A stretch of DNA of 64,000 bases, from NCBI RefSeq assembly GCF_032027425.1, contig NZ_JAVSJA010000001.1:1488001-1552000 (forward strand), in the 5' to 3' direction. The notes under the pieces are model-generated. The model did no database searches. It saw only the letters and a program-made list of their open reading frames with translations, and was not told the origin of the DNA. The position numbers and the translations under genes are program-made. The stretch is from Microcystis wesenbergii NRERC-220 (GTDB taxonomy: Bacteria; Cyanobacteriota; Cyanobacteriia; Cyanobacteriales; Microcystaceae). Positions within the stretch are counted from its first letter, which is position 1; every line of letters begins with the position of its first letter. Of the stretch, positions 45,953 through 53,613 are shown one piece after another.

Positions 45953-48049
45953 ATGACTAACTCTTTATATATCAGCACGACGGCAACGGGAAGCGGTAAA
46001 GCGTTAGTAGCTTTAGGAATTATTGACTTAATTCTCCGCAAAACTAATAAAGTTGCTTTTTTCCAGCCAATTGTTCTCGACTGTTCCGAAGGTCATCGGG
46101 ACGAAGACATTGACTTAATCCTCAATTATTTTAAATTAGAACAAACCTACGAAGAAGCCTTCGGGTTATGTTACGAAGAAGTTAAGGATTTATTGGTACA
46201 ACAAAAATTTGATGAAATCATTGAAAGAATTATCAAAAAGTTTAAAAACTTAGAAAAAAAATATGATTTTATCCTCTGTGAAGGTTCCGATTATCTGCAA
46301 GAAAATTCCGCCTTTGAATTTGAACTAAATACAGAAATCGCCAAAAATCTCGGCCATCCCATCTTAATATTAGGTAATGCCTACCAGCGCAGTATCGAAG
46401 ATGCCCTTAGTCCGATCCTGATTTCCTGCGACACCTACCAAGATAAAGGTTGTACGGTGATTGGGATTATTATCAATCAAGCTGAAGAGGAAAAAATAGA
46501 GGAATTACGGAAAACCCTGACTAAAATTTTCCCCCCCCAAGAATATGCCCTAGGAGTGATTCCCCATAATGCTAAACTTAGCAGCCCGCGAGTAGCAGAA
46601 ATCGCCCAACAATTACAGGCAAAAGTTCTCTACGGACAGCAGAGATTAGACAGTTTAGCTAGTAACTTTCTGGTGGTGGCCATGCAGATGCAAAATGCCC
46701 TAGAGCGGCTAAAAGAAGATAGCTTAATTATCACCCCTTGGGATCGCGGCGATGTGATTATCGGGATGTTACAGGCCCACCAATCGGCCAATTATCCCCA
46801 ATTAGCTGGTATAGTCTTAACAGCAGGTCATAACCTCAATCCTTCGATCGCCCGTTTAATTGAAGGTTTGCCCGATCCCTTACCGATTCTCTCCGTCACC
46901 ACCGATACCTACACCACGGCCGAACGCATCCACCAAGTGCGGACGACCCTGACCTCGACGGACTACGATAAAATTAACCTCAGTCTGCAGCTTTTTCACA
47001 GTAACATCAATCTCGATCGCCTAGAAGCGCAAATTCGCACTTTGCGGACCCAGGGGATTACCCCGAAGATGTTCACCTATAATCTCGTACAACAGGCCAA
47101 AGCGCAAAAACGTCACATCGTTTTGGCCGAAGGGACCGAACCGCGCATCCTCCAGGCGGCCACAGTTTTAATCGAACAGGATATCGTCGATTTAACCCTC
47201 CTGGGACAACCGGACGAGATCGCAATGGTGATTAAAAAACATGGTATCACTCTCGATCTCGATCGCCTGCAAATTATTGACCCCGTGGCTAGTCCCCATT
47301 TTGAAAGCTATGTGCAGACCCTCTACGAAGCGAGAAAAGCCAAGGGAATGAATCTCGACATGGCCCGGGATTATGCACAGGATGTCTCCTATTTTGGCAC
47401 TTTAATGGTGTATCAAGGCGATGCTGATGGTATGGTATCGGGGGCAGTGCATACCACTCAACACACGATTCGGCCTGCACTCCAGATTATCAAAACTAAG
47501 CCCGATTGTGCGATCGTCTCCTCGGTCTTTTTTATGTGTCTAGAGGATCGAGTCTTGGTCTATGGGGATTGTGCGGTGAATCCCGACCCCAGTGCCGAGG
47601 AATTAGCCGAAATCGCCCTATCTTCTGCCGAAACCGCCCAAAAATTCGGAATTGAACCGCGAATCGCCCTGCTTTCCTATTCTTCGGGTCAATCGGGCCA
47701 GGGAGAAGACGTGGAAAAAGTACGACAAGCGACCAAAATCGCTAGGGAAAAACGCCCCGATTTGAAGCTAGAAGGGCCGATTCAGTACGATGCGGCCGTG
47801 GATAAGGAAGTAGCCGCCCAAAAAATGCCGGGGTCAGAGGTGGCGGGCCAAGCGACGGTGTTTATTTTTCCTGACCTGAATACAGGGAATAATACTTATA
47901 AAGCCGTGCAGCGGGAAACGAAAGCTTTAGCGATTGGTCCAATCCTACAGGGATTAAAAAAACCCGTCAATGATCTCAGTCGCGGTTGTACCGTTCCCGA
48001 TATTATCAATACGGTGGTAATCACAGCAATTCAATCCCAATCTTTTTGA
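45953..48049 (+). CDS. pta: Phosphate acetyltransferase, long form
   Basis: 698 residues. The N-terminal half is a P-loop-like domain of the DRTGG/BioD type (SLYISTTATGSGKALVALGI). The C-terminal half is the catalytic PTA domain (GTEPRILQAATVLIEQDIVD, VSGAVHTTQHTIRPALQIIK, SYSSGQSGQGEDVEKVRQAT). It interconverts acetyl-CoA and acetyl phosphate. Its stop codon borders a truncated vapC gene on the other strand. Confidence 0.94.
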   Translation: MTNSLYISTTATGSGKALVALGIIDLILRKTNKVAFFQPIVLDCSEGHRDEDIDLILNYFKLEQTYEEAFGLCYEEVKDLLVQQKFDEIIERIIKKFKNLEKKYDFILCEGSDYLQENSAFEFELNTEIAKNLGHPILILGNAYQRSIEDALSPILISCDTYQDKGCTVIGIIINQAEEEKIEELRKTLTKIFPPQEYALGVIPHNAKLSSPRVAEIAQQLQAKVLYGQQRLDSLASNFLVVAMQMQNALERLKEDSLIITPWDRGDVIIGMLQAHQSANYPQLAGIVLTAGHNLNPSIARLIEGLPDPLPILSVTTDTYTTAERIHQVRTTLTSTDYDKINLSLQLFHSNINLDRLEAQIRTLRTQGITPKMFTYNLVQQAKAQKRHIVLAEGTEPRILQAATVLIEQDIVDLTLLGQPDEIAMVIKKHGITLDLDRLQIIDPVASPHFESYVQTLYEARKAKGMNLDMARDYAQDVSYFGTLMVYQGDADGMVSGAVHTTQHTIRPALQIIKTKPDCAIVSSVFFMCLEDRVLVYGDCAVNPDPSAEELAEIALSSAETAQKFGIEPRIALLSYSSGQSGQGEDVEKVRQATKIAREKRPDLKLEGPIQYDAAVDKEVAAQKMPGSEVAGQATVFIFPDLNTGNNTYKAVQRETKALAIGPILQGLKKPVNDLSRGCTVPDIINTVVITAIQSQSF

Positions 48050-48240
48050 GTTATCGTCATTTCAGAACAGAGAGAGAGTTTACCAATTTTTACCTTGATC
48101 GATATTTCCCAAAAACTAGCAATACTTACAAAAACATTATCGGTATTTTCAAGACTATCTCGCAGCGAAACAGGCAAAATCGGGTAATCCTCAGCTAACC
48201 AGATAAAGACATGAGTATCTATTAAAGCACTCCTGATTAC
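48050..48240 (-). pseudogene. Truncated PIN-domain (VapC-like) toxin
   Basis: On the minus strand the frame behind the DUF2281-type antitoxin gene reads IRSALIDTHVFIWLAEDYPI, then DNVFVSIASFWEISIKVKIG. These are the first PIN motifs: D of LIDTH and E of WEI. Only about 60 codons remain. The C-terminal half, with the last acidic residues, is missing where the pta end begins. There is no ATG, GTG or TTG start; a GTA stands where one is expected. Confidence 0.75.
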
Positions 48241-48479
48241 CTATAGTCCTCAAAGTCTTCTAAGGGAGCATCAAAGTCATTAGCTAAAGGTAAAACGAAA
48301 GTTCCTTTTATTGAACCAGCTAAAGTTCTTTTAACAGTTACAGATTCTTTTGCTGCTTGTTTATTTTCTTCTGTTTGGTCAGACTTAGTGAGCAAATATT
48401 CGGCATAATGTAAAAGTTCATTTTTGAGAGCATCGGGCATATTCTCAACTATATTCTTAAGGGCTGAATCTATACTCAT
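48237..48479 (-). CDS. DUF2281-type antitoxin
   Basis: 80 residues. The N-terminal half (IVENMPDALKNELLHYAEYL) is the helical DUF2281 pattern and the C-terminal tail is acidic (DFDAPLEDFEDYR). It is the antitoxin partner of the truncated PIN toxin just downstream, whose frame overlaps its stop. With the toxin disabled it may now be a free antitoxin that could still bind related toxins. Confidence 0.78.
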   Translation of the reverse strand: MSIDSALKNIVENMPDALKNELLHYAEYLLTKSDQTEENKQAAKESVTVKRTLAGSIKGTFVLPLANDFDAPLEDFEDYR

Positions 48480-48511
48480 AATGGCTCACTTTTAGTTAAA
48501 TTAATCAATAT

Positions 48512-48781
48512 TTAGGGAAAGTAGCGATAAAATTCACGTCGGTGTAGGAGCCGCATTACCTCAATGTTATCATCAACAACGGCTATTCCTAATCGATATT
48601 CACCAAGCCGTATTCGGTAGCGATTGGTAGCTCCCTTCATTGGCTTGACATTACCAATATCCTGCAATGATTTGGCATTGGGTAAATCTCTAAAAGCAAG
48701 CTGTAAAATTTGTTCATAAACAGGCTGGTTTTTCAATGCCTTCAAATCTTTGAGAAATCTTTTTCGATATTGAACCTTCAA
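48512..48781 (-). CDS. relE: RelE-family toxin
   Basis: 89 residues from TTG 48781, with GAGGAATAG before it. Features of the RelE/ParE fold are KVQYRKRFLKDLKALKNQPV, VKPMKGATNRYRIRLGEYRL and the C-terminal LLHRREFYRYFP. It probably cleaves mRNA on the ribosome. The antitoxin gene lies seven bases upstream. The gene is whole. Confidence 0.85.
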   Translation of the reverse strand: MKVQYRKRFLKDLKALKNQPVYEQILQLAFRDLPNAKSLQDIGNVKPMKGATNRYRIRLGEYRLGIAVVDDNIEVMRLLHRREFYRYFP

Positions 48782-48788
48782 GGGAAAT

Positions 48789-49010
48789 CTATTCCTCCAA
48801 ATAAGCCAGTGCCTCTTCGATATCTAATAGTGGACTCTGCTGTGCCTCATCCATCGCTTGGTTAAGGCAGTAGTCTTCTATTGCTTCGGTGAACTCTTCA
48901 CAAGACATATCTTCTTGGGGAAATACTTGTCTCCATAGTTCAATCGGAATAACAACGGCTTTGGGTTGTCCGTTTTGGTCAGTTAGGTATTCTATTGAAA
49001 GCATAGACAA
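48789..49010 (-). CDS. Antitoxin of the RelE toxin
   Basis: 73 residues. It starts MSMLSIEYLTDQNGQPKAVV IPIELW, resembling small cyanobacterial antitoxins with an N-terminal beta-strand region, and ends in an acidic helix (LLDIEEALAYLEE). It forms a compact operon with the toxin gene. Its role is inferred from position. Confidence 0.75.
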   Translation of the reverse strand: MSMLSIEYLTDQNGQPKAVVIPIELWRQVFPQEDMSCEEFTEAIEDYCLNQAMDEAQQSPLLDIEEALAYLEE

Positions 49011-49060
49011 GACTTGTCAAGTTTGATAAGTCTATGATATAGCACTACGCGATTACATTA

Positions 49061-49091
49061 GAAAACGGGTTTCTCAAAGAAACCCGTTTTC
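49061..49091. repeat. GAAAACGGGTTTCT hairpin, copy 1
   Basis: A perfect 14-bp stem with loop CAA. Copies at 51477-51507 (with an extra half copy at 51456) and 52349-52379 lie after the two PEP-CTERM genes. The DNA between this copy and the first PEP-CTERM start (49092-49199) is similar to 51508-51636. Confidence 0.9.
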
Positions 49092-49871
49092 TGGAGATGA
49101 AAAACATAGATAAAACTCTATATAATCGATAAAAAAGCGATATTTGACAAAATCGGGGGGGGTGATAGGGTTTTTCACATAATTTACCCGAATAAACCGA
49201 TGGCTACTCAAAAAAGCTCATTCTTAAGCCGCTCCCGTCCCTTAAAGCCTGTCTCAGATTTTCTCGGGACAACAATCGGCATGGCCACTGCTGTCACCCT
49301 CGGAACGGTAGTTAGCTTGCCCGCACAGGCAACTACTCTATTTAGCCAGACGAATATCGTCACCAACCCAGGCGCAGGATTCAACGGCTCAGATGTCAGT
49401 CAAGCCTCTGCTACTGTGGATGTGGCGGGGCAGAATGCAACCGGTGATTTCCGCTTGGCAGAAAGCTTTACCATTTCTGATGCAGGACTGTGGGCGATCG
49501 ATAAGGTATCGGTGATGGCTTACATGACATCAACTTATGGGTTTCCCCCCACTTCACCTTTTACTGGCATCTCAGTTAATATTTGGGATAATGCCCCCGG
49601 TCTTGCCGGAAGTAATATCCTCGGTTCGTCCACAAATCTACTATCTACTAACTGGACTGGCGTTTACCGCACTTTCAATGGCGTGTTAGACGATGCCCAA
49701 CGCCCGGTGATGAACATTGCCGCCAATTTCAGTGGTTCTGGTCTTACTCTCGCGCCAGGCACTTACTGGGCAGACTACCAACTAACGGGGCTGTCACCCA
49801 CAGGAGGTACAACTGCTTTTACTCCTTATCTAATGACAACTTCAGGGGGAAATCGCTTGACACTCCCCGCT

Positions 49872-51106
49872 CTAAAGAGACGGGGATTCTTGGTTCAAAG
49901 AGATTACTTGCTTAGACAGAATCGCTTCTGAAAAAGTAGAGGTATTCTCTCCCCAAGCGTTTATCGGATCTAGCCCGAAAGTTCCCGTATGCCCTACGGT
50001 ACTTAACCCTTTTTTAAGGATATTGATAGCGGCGTTTTCATCCCTATCTAAAACACACCCACATTTACACTGATGGGTTCTAGTCGATAAAGATTTCTTA
50101 ACAATTTCACCACAGTTTGAACAGTTTTGGCTTGTATAATTCGGTGAGACAGCAATCGTTATCTTGCCGAATTTAACCCCAAAATACTCTATCCATTCCC
50201 GAAACTGATACCAGGCCGCATCATTGATCGATTTAGCTAGACAATGATTCTTGACTAAGTTCTTAACTCTTAAATCCTCGTAGGCTATCACATCGCTAGA
50301 GTGAACTACGCACCGTTCGGCTGAGCTCACGGCCGAAGCCTTGCTAATTTCACAGCAAAGTCTTTACGTTGCCTACTTACTTTAAGGTGAGCTTTAGCTA
50401 ATCTTTGTCTAGCTTTTTGACGATTTTTACTTCCCTTTTTCTTTTTAGATAATCGCCTTTGAAGTCGTTTTAATCGTTTCTCAGACTTTCTCAAGAATTG
50501 AGGATTATCAACCTTGTCGCCATTGTGATCTGTATAGAAAGAAGCCAAACCTACATCTAAGCCAATACACTTACCTGATGGTTTAACATCTTCTTTAACG
50601 TCACAAGAAAGGACAAATTGACAATAATAACCGTCCGCTCTCCGAATCAACCTAACCCGTTTAATATCGGATTCTTGAAAGTACCCTAAATCCCAAGTTC
50701 CTACCAACTTAAGAACACCAATGTTTTTCTTGTCAGTGAACTTAACAGTTTTAGGGCTAAGAAGCTTCCATCCTGATTGTTTGTATTCAACAGAGCGAGA
50801 TTTTTTAAATTGAGGATACCCCTTTTTGCCTGATACTTTACGTTTACAGTTGTCGTAAAAACGACTAATTGAACTCCAAGCACGTTCAGCACTTGCCTGT
50901 CTAGCAGTTGAATTAAGTTCATCGGCAAATTTAAAGTCCTGAGCTAATTCTTGAGAATATCGGTATAAATCGTTCTTACCCGTACCTTTTGTATCCATCC
51001 ATAACCTTACACATTTGTGACGGATGAATTGAGCAGTACGAATAGCATCGTCTATGGCTTGATACTGTTGAGTTTTAGCTTTAACTTTAAACTCTAAGAC
51101 AAACAT
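49872..51106 (-). pseudogene. tnpB: TnpB gene split by a 26-bp palindromic insertion
   Basis: The first part, from ATG 51106 (MFVLEFKVKAKTQQYQAIDD), runs through the RuvC aspartate in GLDVGLASF. It is then thrown out of frame at KLAR by a 26-bp palindrome (50313-50338). The rest continues with CVVHSSDVIAYEDLRVKNLV (RuvC Glu), the zinc ribbon CSNCGEIVKKSLSTRTHQCK CGC and the last Asp in DRDENAAINI. All catalytic residues are present in the two parts. TnpB is an RNA-guided DNA nuclease; this copy needs a frameshift or excision to be made whole. Confidence 0.85.
50313..50338. repeat. 26-bp palindromic insertion in tnpB
   Basis: Arms TTCGGC and GCCGAA around CGTGAGCTCA (minus strand). Removing it rejoins KLAR and CVVHSSDV exactly. 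Size and structure are like the very small dispersed repeats known from cyanobacteria. Confidence 0.75.
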
Positions 51107-51254
51107 TTTACGCAGGGGGGACTTAGACAAAATCAGTATAGCACAATAAAAGTTAAGTTAACAAGATATAGTTTAAAAAGCCGTCCTAAAAGGACGGGGC
51201 TTTAACCCAAAATTTCGGTAAATGGAAATGCACAGCAGTTTAACAACTCGGCTG

Positions 51255-51301
51255 CCCCTTGAGCCGGATTACCCTCGCTTTGGGTAATCCGGCTCAAGGG
51301 G
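51255..51301. repeat. 47-bp perfect palindrome in the PEP-CTERM gene
   Basis: CCCCTTGAGCCGGATTACCC, loop TCGCTTT, and the exact complement (20-bp stem). The direct repeat CGGCT at 51249 and 51290 marks a 41-bp insertion that shifts the reading frame. Confidence 0.85.
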
Positions 51302-51455
51302 TTTCTTTTCCCTTAACCGTAACAGGACAGAACGTTCAAGTACAGCAAGTTCCCGAACCCAGTACCGTTTTAGGGTTAGGCTTATTAGGCCTGGGTGCCT
51401 TGGTTAAACGCCAGTTAAAGCCAAAGCAAGGCAGTGACAAAGCTTAATTGCCATA

Positions 51456-51507
51456 GAAAACGGGTTTCTTTGAGAAGAAAACGGGTTTCTTGAAGAAACC
51501 CGTTTTC
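51456..51507. repeat. GAAAACGGGTTTCT hairpin, copy 2 with an extra half
   Basis: A half copy (GAAAACGGGTTTCTTTGA) is followed by the full hairpin at 51477-51507. It ends the split PEP-CTERM gene. Confidence 0.85.
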
Positions 51508-51636
51508 TGGAATAAGAGGCGAGCGATGAATTGACGAAAAACATAGATAAAACCCTATAAAATCGATAAGAAGCAATAATTGACAAAATCGGGGTGGTGT
51601 GATAGGCTTTTTGGTAAAATTTATACAAAATTGTCA

Positions 51637-52344
51637 ATGAACACTACAACTATCCTCAAATCCCTGTCTGGTGTTGTCTTCGCTGGCACAGTTGGCGCGA
51701 TCGCTGTGCTGGCCACCCTCCCCGCCAGCGCCGCCACCCTTACCTTTACCGGAAATGGTAGTGGCGGTAATATCCCTGATAACAACGCCACTGGTTTTAG
51801 TAGCACTATTACCGTTCCCACCAGTTCCAACTTTTTGATCACCGATGTCACTGTCACCCTCACGGGACTGCAGCACAACTCTCTAGGCGAGTTGCGTGCC
51901 GACCTCACCTACGTCCCAACCAACACGCAGGTACCCCTGTTCCGCCGGATTGGGCGCGTTGTTCCCCCTGCTACTGCGACTGGCGATAACAGCAACTTCA
52001 ACGGCAACTACAGCTTTAACGATGCCTTTACCGGCAACATCTGGACGGTAGCGGCTTCTGGGGGTAATCTTTTTGACCTCCCCTCTGGCAACTACTTCGC
52101 CACTGGTTTGAACAGTGCCACCAAGGTTCCCATGCTCGCTTCCCTAGGCGGACAAGAGTCCAGCGGCGTCTGGCGGCTGACCATTGCCGATACTGTCGCT
52201 GGTACTACTGGCTCTTTCACTTCTTGGACGCTAAATTTGCAAGGTACCCCCATTCCTGAGCCAAGTTCTAGCTTAGGTTTGCTGGCTTTAGGCTTACTGG
52301 GAGCGAGAGCGGCACTTAAGCGCCATTTGAATGGGAAAGATTAG
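51637..52344 (+). CDS. PEP-CTERM exported protein with a P-domain-like body
   Basis: 235 residues from ATG 51637 (MNTTTILKSLSGVVFAG). A signal peptide ends at ASAATL. The body resembles a proprotein-convertase P domain: FLITDVTVTLTGLQHNSLGE, LRADLTYV and GVWRLTIADTVAGTTGSFTS WTLNLQG. The end is the PEP-CTERM signal IPEPSSSLGLLALGLLGARA with basic tail KRHLNGK. It is exported and probably sorted by exosortase. Its upstream DNA is paralogous to that of the split PEP-CTERM gene, so the two arose by tandem duplication or share an origin. Confidence 0.82.
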   Translation: MNTTTILKSLSGVVFAGTVGAIAVLATLPASAATLTFTGNGSGGNIPDNNATGFSSTITVPTSSNFLITDVTVTLTGLQHNSLGELRADLTYVPTNTQVPLFRRIGRVVPPATATGDNSNFNGNYSFNDAFTGNIWTVAASGGNLFDLPSGNYFATGLNSATKVPMLASLGGQESSGVWRLTIADTVAGTTGSFTSWTLNLQGTPIPEPSSSLGLLALGLLGARAALKRHLNGKD

Positions 52345-52348
52345 CATA

Positions 52349-52379
52349 GAAAACGGGTTTCTTTGAGAAACCCGTTTTC
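52349..52379. repeat. GAAAACGGGTTTCT hairpin, copy 3
   Basis: Perfect 14-bp stem, loop TTG, directly after the PEP-CTERM stop; likely its transcription end. Confidence 0.9.
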
Positions 52380-52443
52380 TGGACTAAGAGGCGATCGCTA
52401 GGGATTGCTAACTCGCGCTAGACTAGATTAAAACAATTAATTA

Positions 52444-52657
52444 GGATTTGCTGAAAAAGTTTGTTGGTGGGGGCAGGGTGTGGGGTGTGGGGTGTGGGGT
52501 GTGGGGTTTTACCGATTTTGAGGTAGTCAGTTACCTAATTTTCAGGGAAAAAGTACCTGAATTTTACCCCCGATCCCTCCAATGGTCGGCACTTTTTGAG
52601 GGAAAAAAAGTCTAAAAGCCTTATCCAACAAGGTTTTTAGATTTATTCAGCAAGCCC
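52444..52657. mobile_element. MITE family A, copy 2 (214 bp)
   Basis: Ends GGATTTGCTGAAAAAG and, reversed, GGGCTTGCTGAATAAAT. Flanked by the 6-bp duplication TAATTA (52438-52443 and 52658-52663). Same length as copy 1 and in the reverse orientation; the interior shares the heptamer run. Confidence 0.88.
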
Positions 52658-52685
52658 TAATTAACTCCTAATCATTTGTTTAATC

Positions 52686-52967
52686 ATGAGTCAAGCTGCT
52701 GCAATCAATACTAAACTAATTGATTCCCTTGCTCAAATTATCCTTTCTTTAACTGACGAAGAACAACAGCTTCTCCTACAAAAAATTCAGCATCCAGCCT
52801 TATCTGATGTCGATTGTCATCAAGGTTTTCCCTTTGATGTTCAAATTCCTAATACAGAAACGCTCGCCGCCATTGAAGAAGTAGAAAAACATCCTGAGCG
52901 TCTTAAGCGTTATAGTAGCGTTGGGCAGATGTTCGAGGATTGGAACAAGGATACAGGGGAATGTTAA
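52686..52967 (+). CDS. Antitoxin of a YafQ/RelE-type pair
   Basis: 93 residues. The N-terminus (KLIDSLAQIILSLTDEEQQL LLQKIQ) and the C-terminal half (ETLAAIEEVEKHPERLKRYS SVGQMFEDW) look like a RelB/DinJ-type antitoxin. It overlaps the start of the toxin gene by seven bases (ATGTTAA). The gene appears whole. MITE A ends 28 bp upstream. Confidence 0.78.
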   Translation: MSQAAAINTKLIDSLAQIILSLTDEEQQLLLQKIQHPALSDVDCHQGFPFDVQIPNTETLAAIEEVEKHPERLKRYSSVGQMFEDWNKDTGEC

Positions 52968-53167
52968 CCCCACAGGAAAGCACCCACTTTCGACGCGATT
53001 TGAGGCGGATGAAAAAACGGAGTAAAGACTTGGAAAAATTAAAAACTGTGGTGGAACTACTGGTGCAAGAACAAATACTACCAGAGCGATACCGAGATCA
53101 TAATCTCGTTGGAGATTTGTTAGACACTATTAAGATGCTTGCAAACAGCGACTTCAACAGGAGTTAA
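52961..53167 (+). CDS. C-terminally altered YafQ-like toxin
   Basis: From ATG 52961 the first ~50 residues (MLTPQESTHFRRDLRRMKKR, then LLVQEQILPERYRDHNLVGD) match the YafQ branch of RelE toxins. After VGD the usual continuation (beta strands with the catalytic HIEPDW-type and final motifs) is missing. The frame instead ends LLDTIKMLANSDFNRS. It is probably inactive, because the missing part carries the catalytic residues. The new tail may come from a ParD-type antitoxin, since a ParE remnant follows. Confidence 0.65.
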   Translation: MLTPQESTHFRRDLRRMKKRSKDLEKLKTVVELLVQEQILPERYRDHNLVGDLLDTIKMLANSDFNRS

Positions 53168-53171
53168 TTTA

Positions 53172-53355
53172 GTGAATCGCTTTCGTTTCACGGCAAGCAG
53201 AGCAAGACTGGCGGGATATTTGGCTCTATTTAGGCAGACAAGATGAATTAATGGCCGACCAAAAGATCGCTCAAATTCTGGACAGATTTCCCCTGTTATC
53301 CCAGTTTCCTGATCTGGGCAGGCAGCGTGACGATTTACCGGTAGTTCACTGGTAG
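53172..53355 (+). pseudogene. ParE-type toxin remnant
   Basis: It begins VNRFRF from GTG 53172. A one-base frameshift follows near TTCACGGCAAGC, and another frame continues RQAEQDWRDIWLYLGRQDEL, ADQKIAQILDRFPLLSQFPD, then LGRQRDDLPVVHW and TAG. This is the N-terminal two thirds of a ParE toxin; the last strands are missing. The rest of the gap up to 53613 shows nothing but the prk leader. Confidence 0.7.
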
Positions 53356-53613
53356 GCTGTGAAGCGCGATAGCGCAACGCACCAATTTAATGATAAAGTT
53401 GATGGGTTACGGCGGATTATTAATTGGTTTTTTGTCAGAGATTATCGCCGCCAACAGGCCCCCTAGTATTAAATACTTACTCATTCTAGCGTGAGGCTCT
53501 TGCCAAACCTGTCAGCAGCAGAAATTTCTGGCGGCGGGGTACGGCGAGGGTCCAGAGTCTGGTTTAATTACATACTATGGGTTAACAATTAGTTGTGTAT
53601 TTAGAGGGAAACT

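Larger units (their letters stand above)
49861..51209 (-). mobile_element. tnpB-only IS200/IS605-type element
   Basis: It carries tnpB but no Y1 tnpA. The ends have the hairpins usual for this group: CCCCGCTCTAAAGAGACGGGG near 49866-49886 and CCGTCCTAAAAGGACGG near 51181-51197. There is no target duplication, as expected. The borders are set by the frame of the interrupted PEP-CTERM gene and may be off by one or two bases. It must rely on TnpA from elsewhere. Confidence 0.8.
49200..51447 (+). pseudogene. PEP-CTERM protein gene cut by a tnpB element and a palindrome
   Basis: The 5' part (49200-49860) encodes about 220 residues with a signal peptide (VSLPAQATT) and a beta-rich body ending TTSGGNRL. 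An IS200/IS605-type element (about 49861-51209) is inserted there. The gene resumes with ISVNGNAQQFNNSA, is broken again by a 47-bp palindrome (51255-51301) that shifts the frame, and ends GVSFPLTVTGQNVQVQQVPE with a PEP-CTERM tail (LGLGLLGLGALVKRQLK) at 51447. Removing both insertions gives a continuous protein of about 275 residues. Confidence 0.85.

Noticed and set aside
49061-52379. CRISPR array suggested by the repeated GAAAACGGGTTTCT hairpin
   Set aside because: Only three copies exist, separated by whole genes rather than by 30-40 bp spacers, and no cas gene is present.
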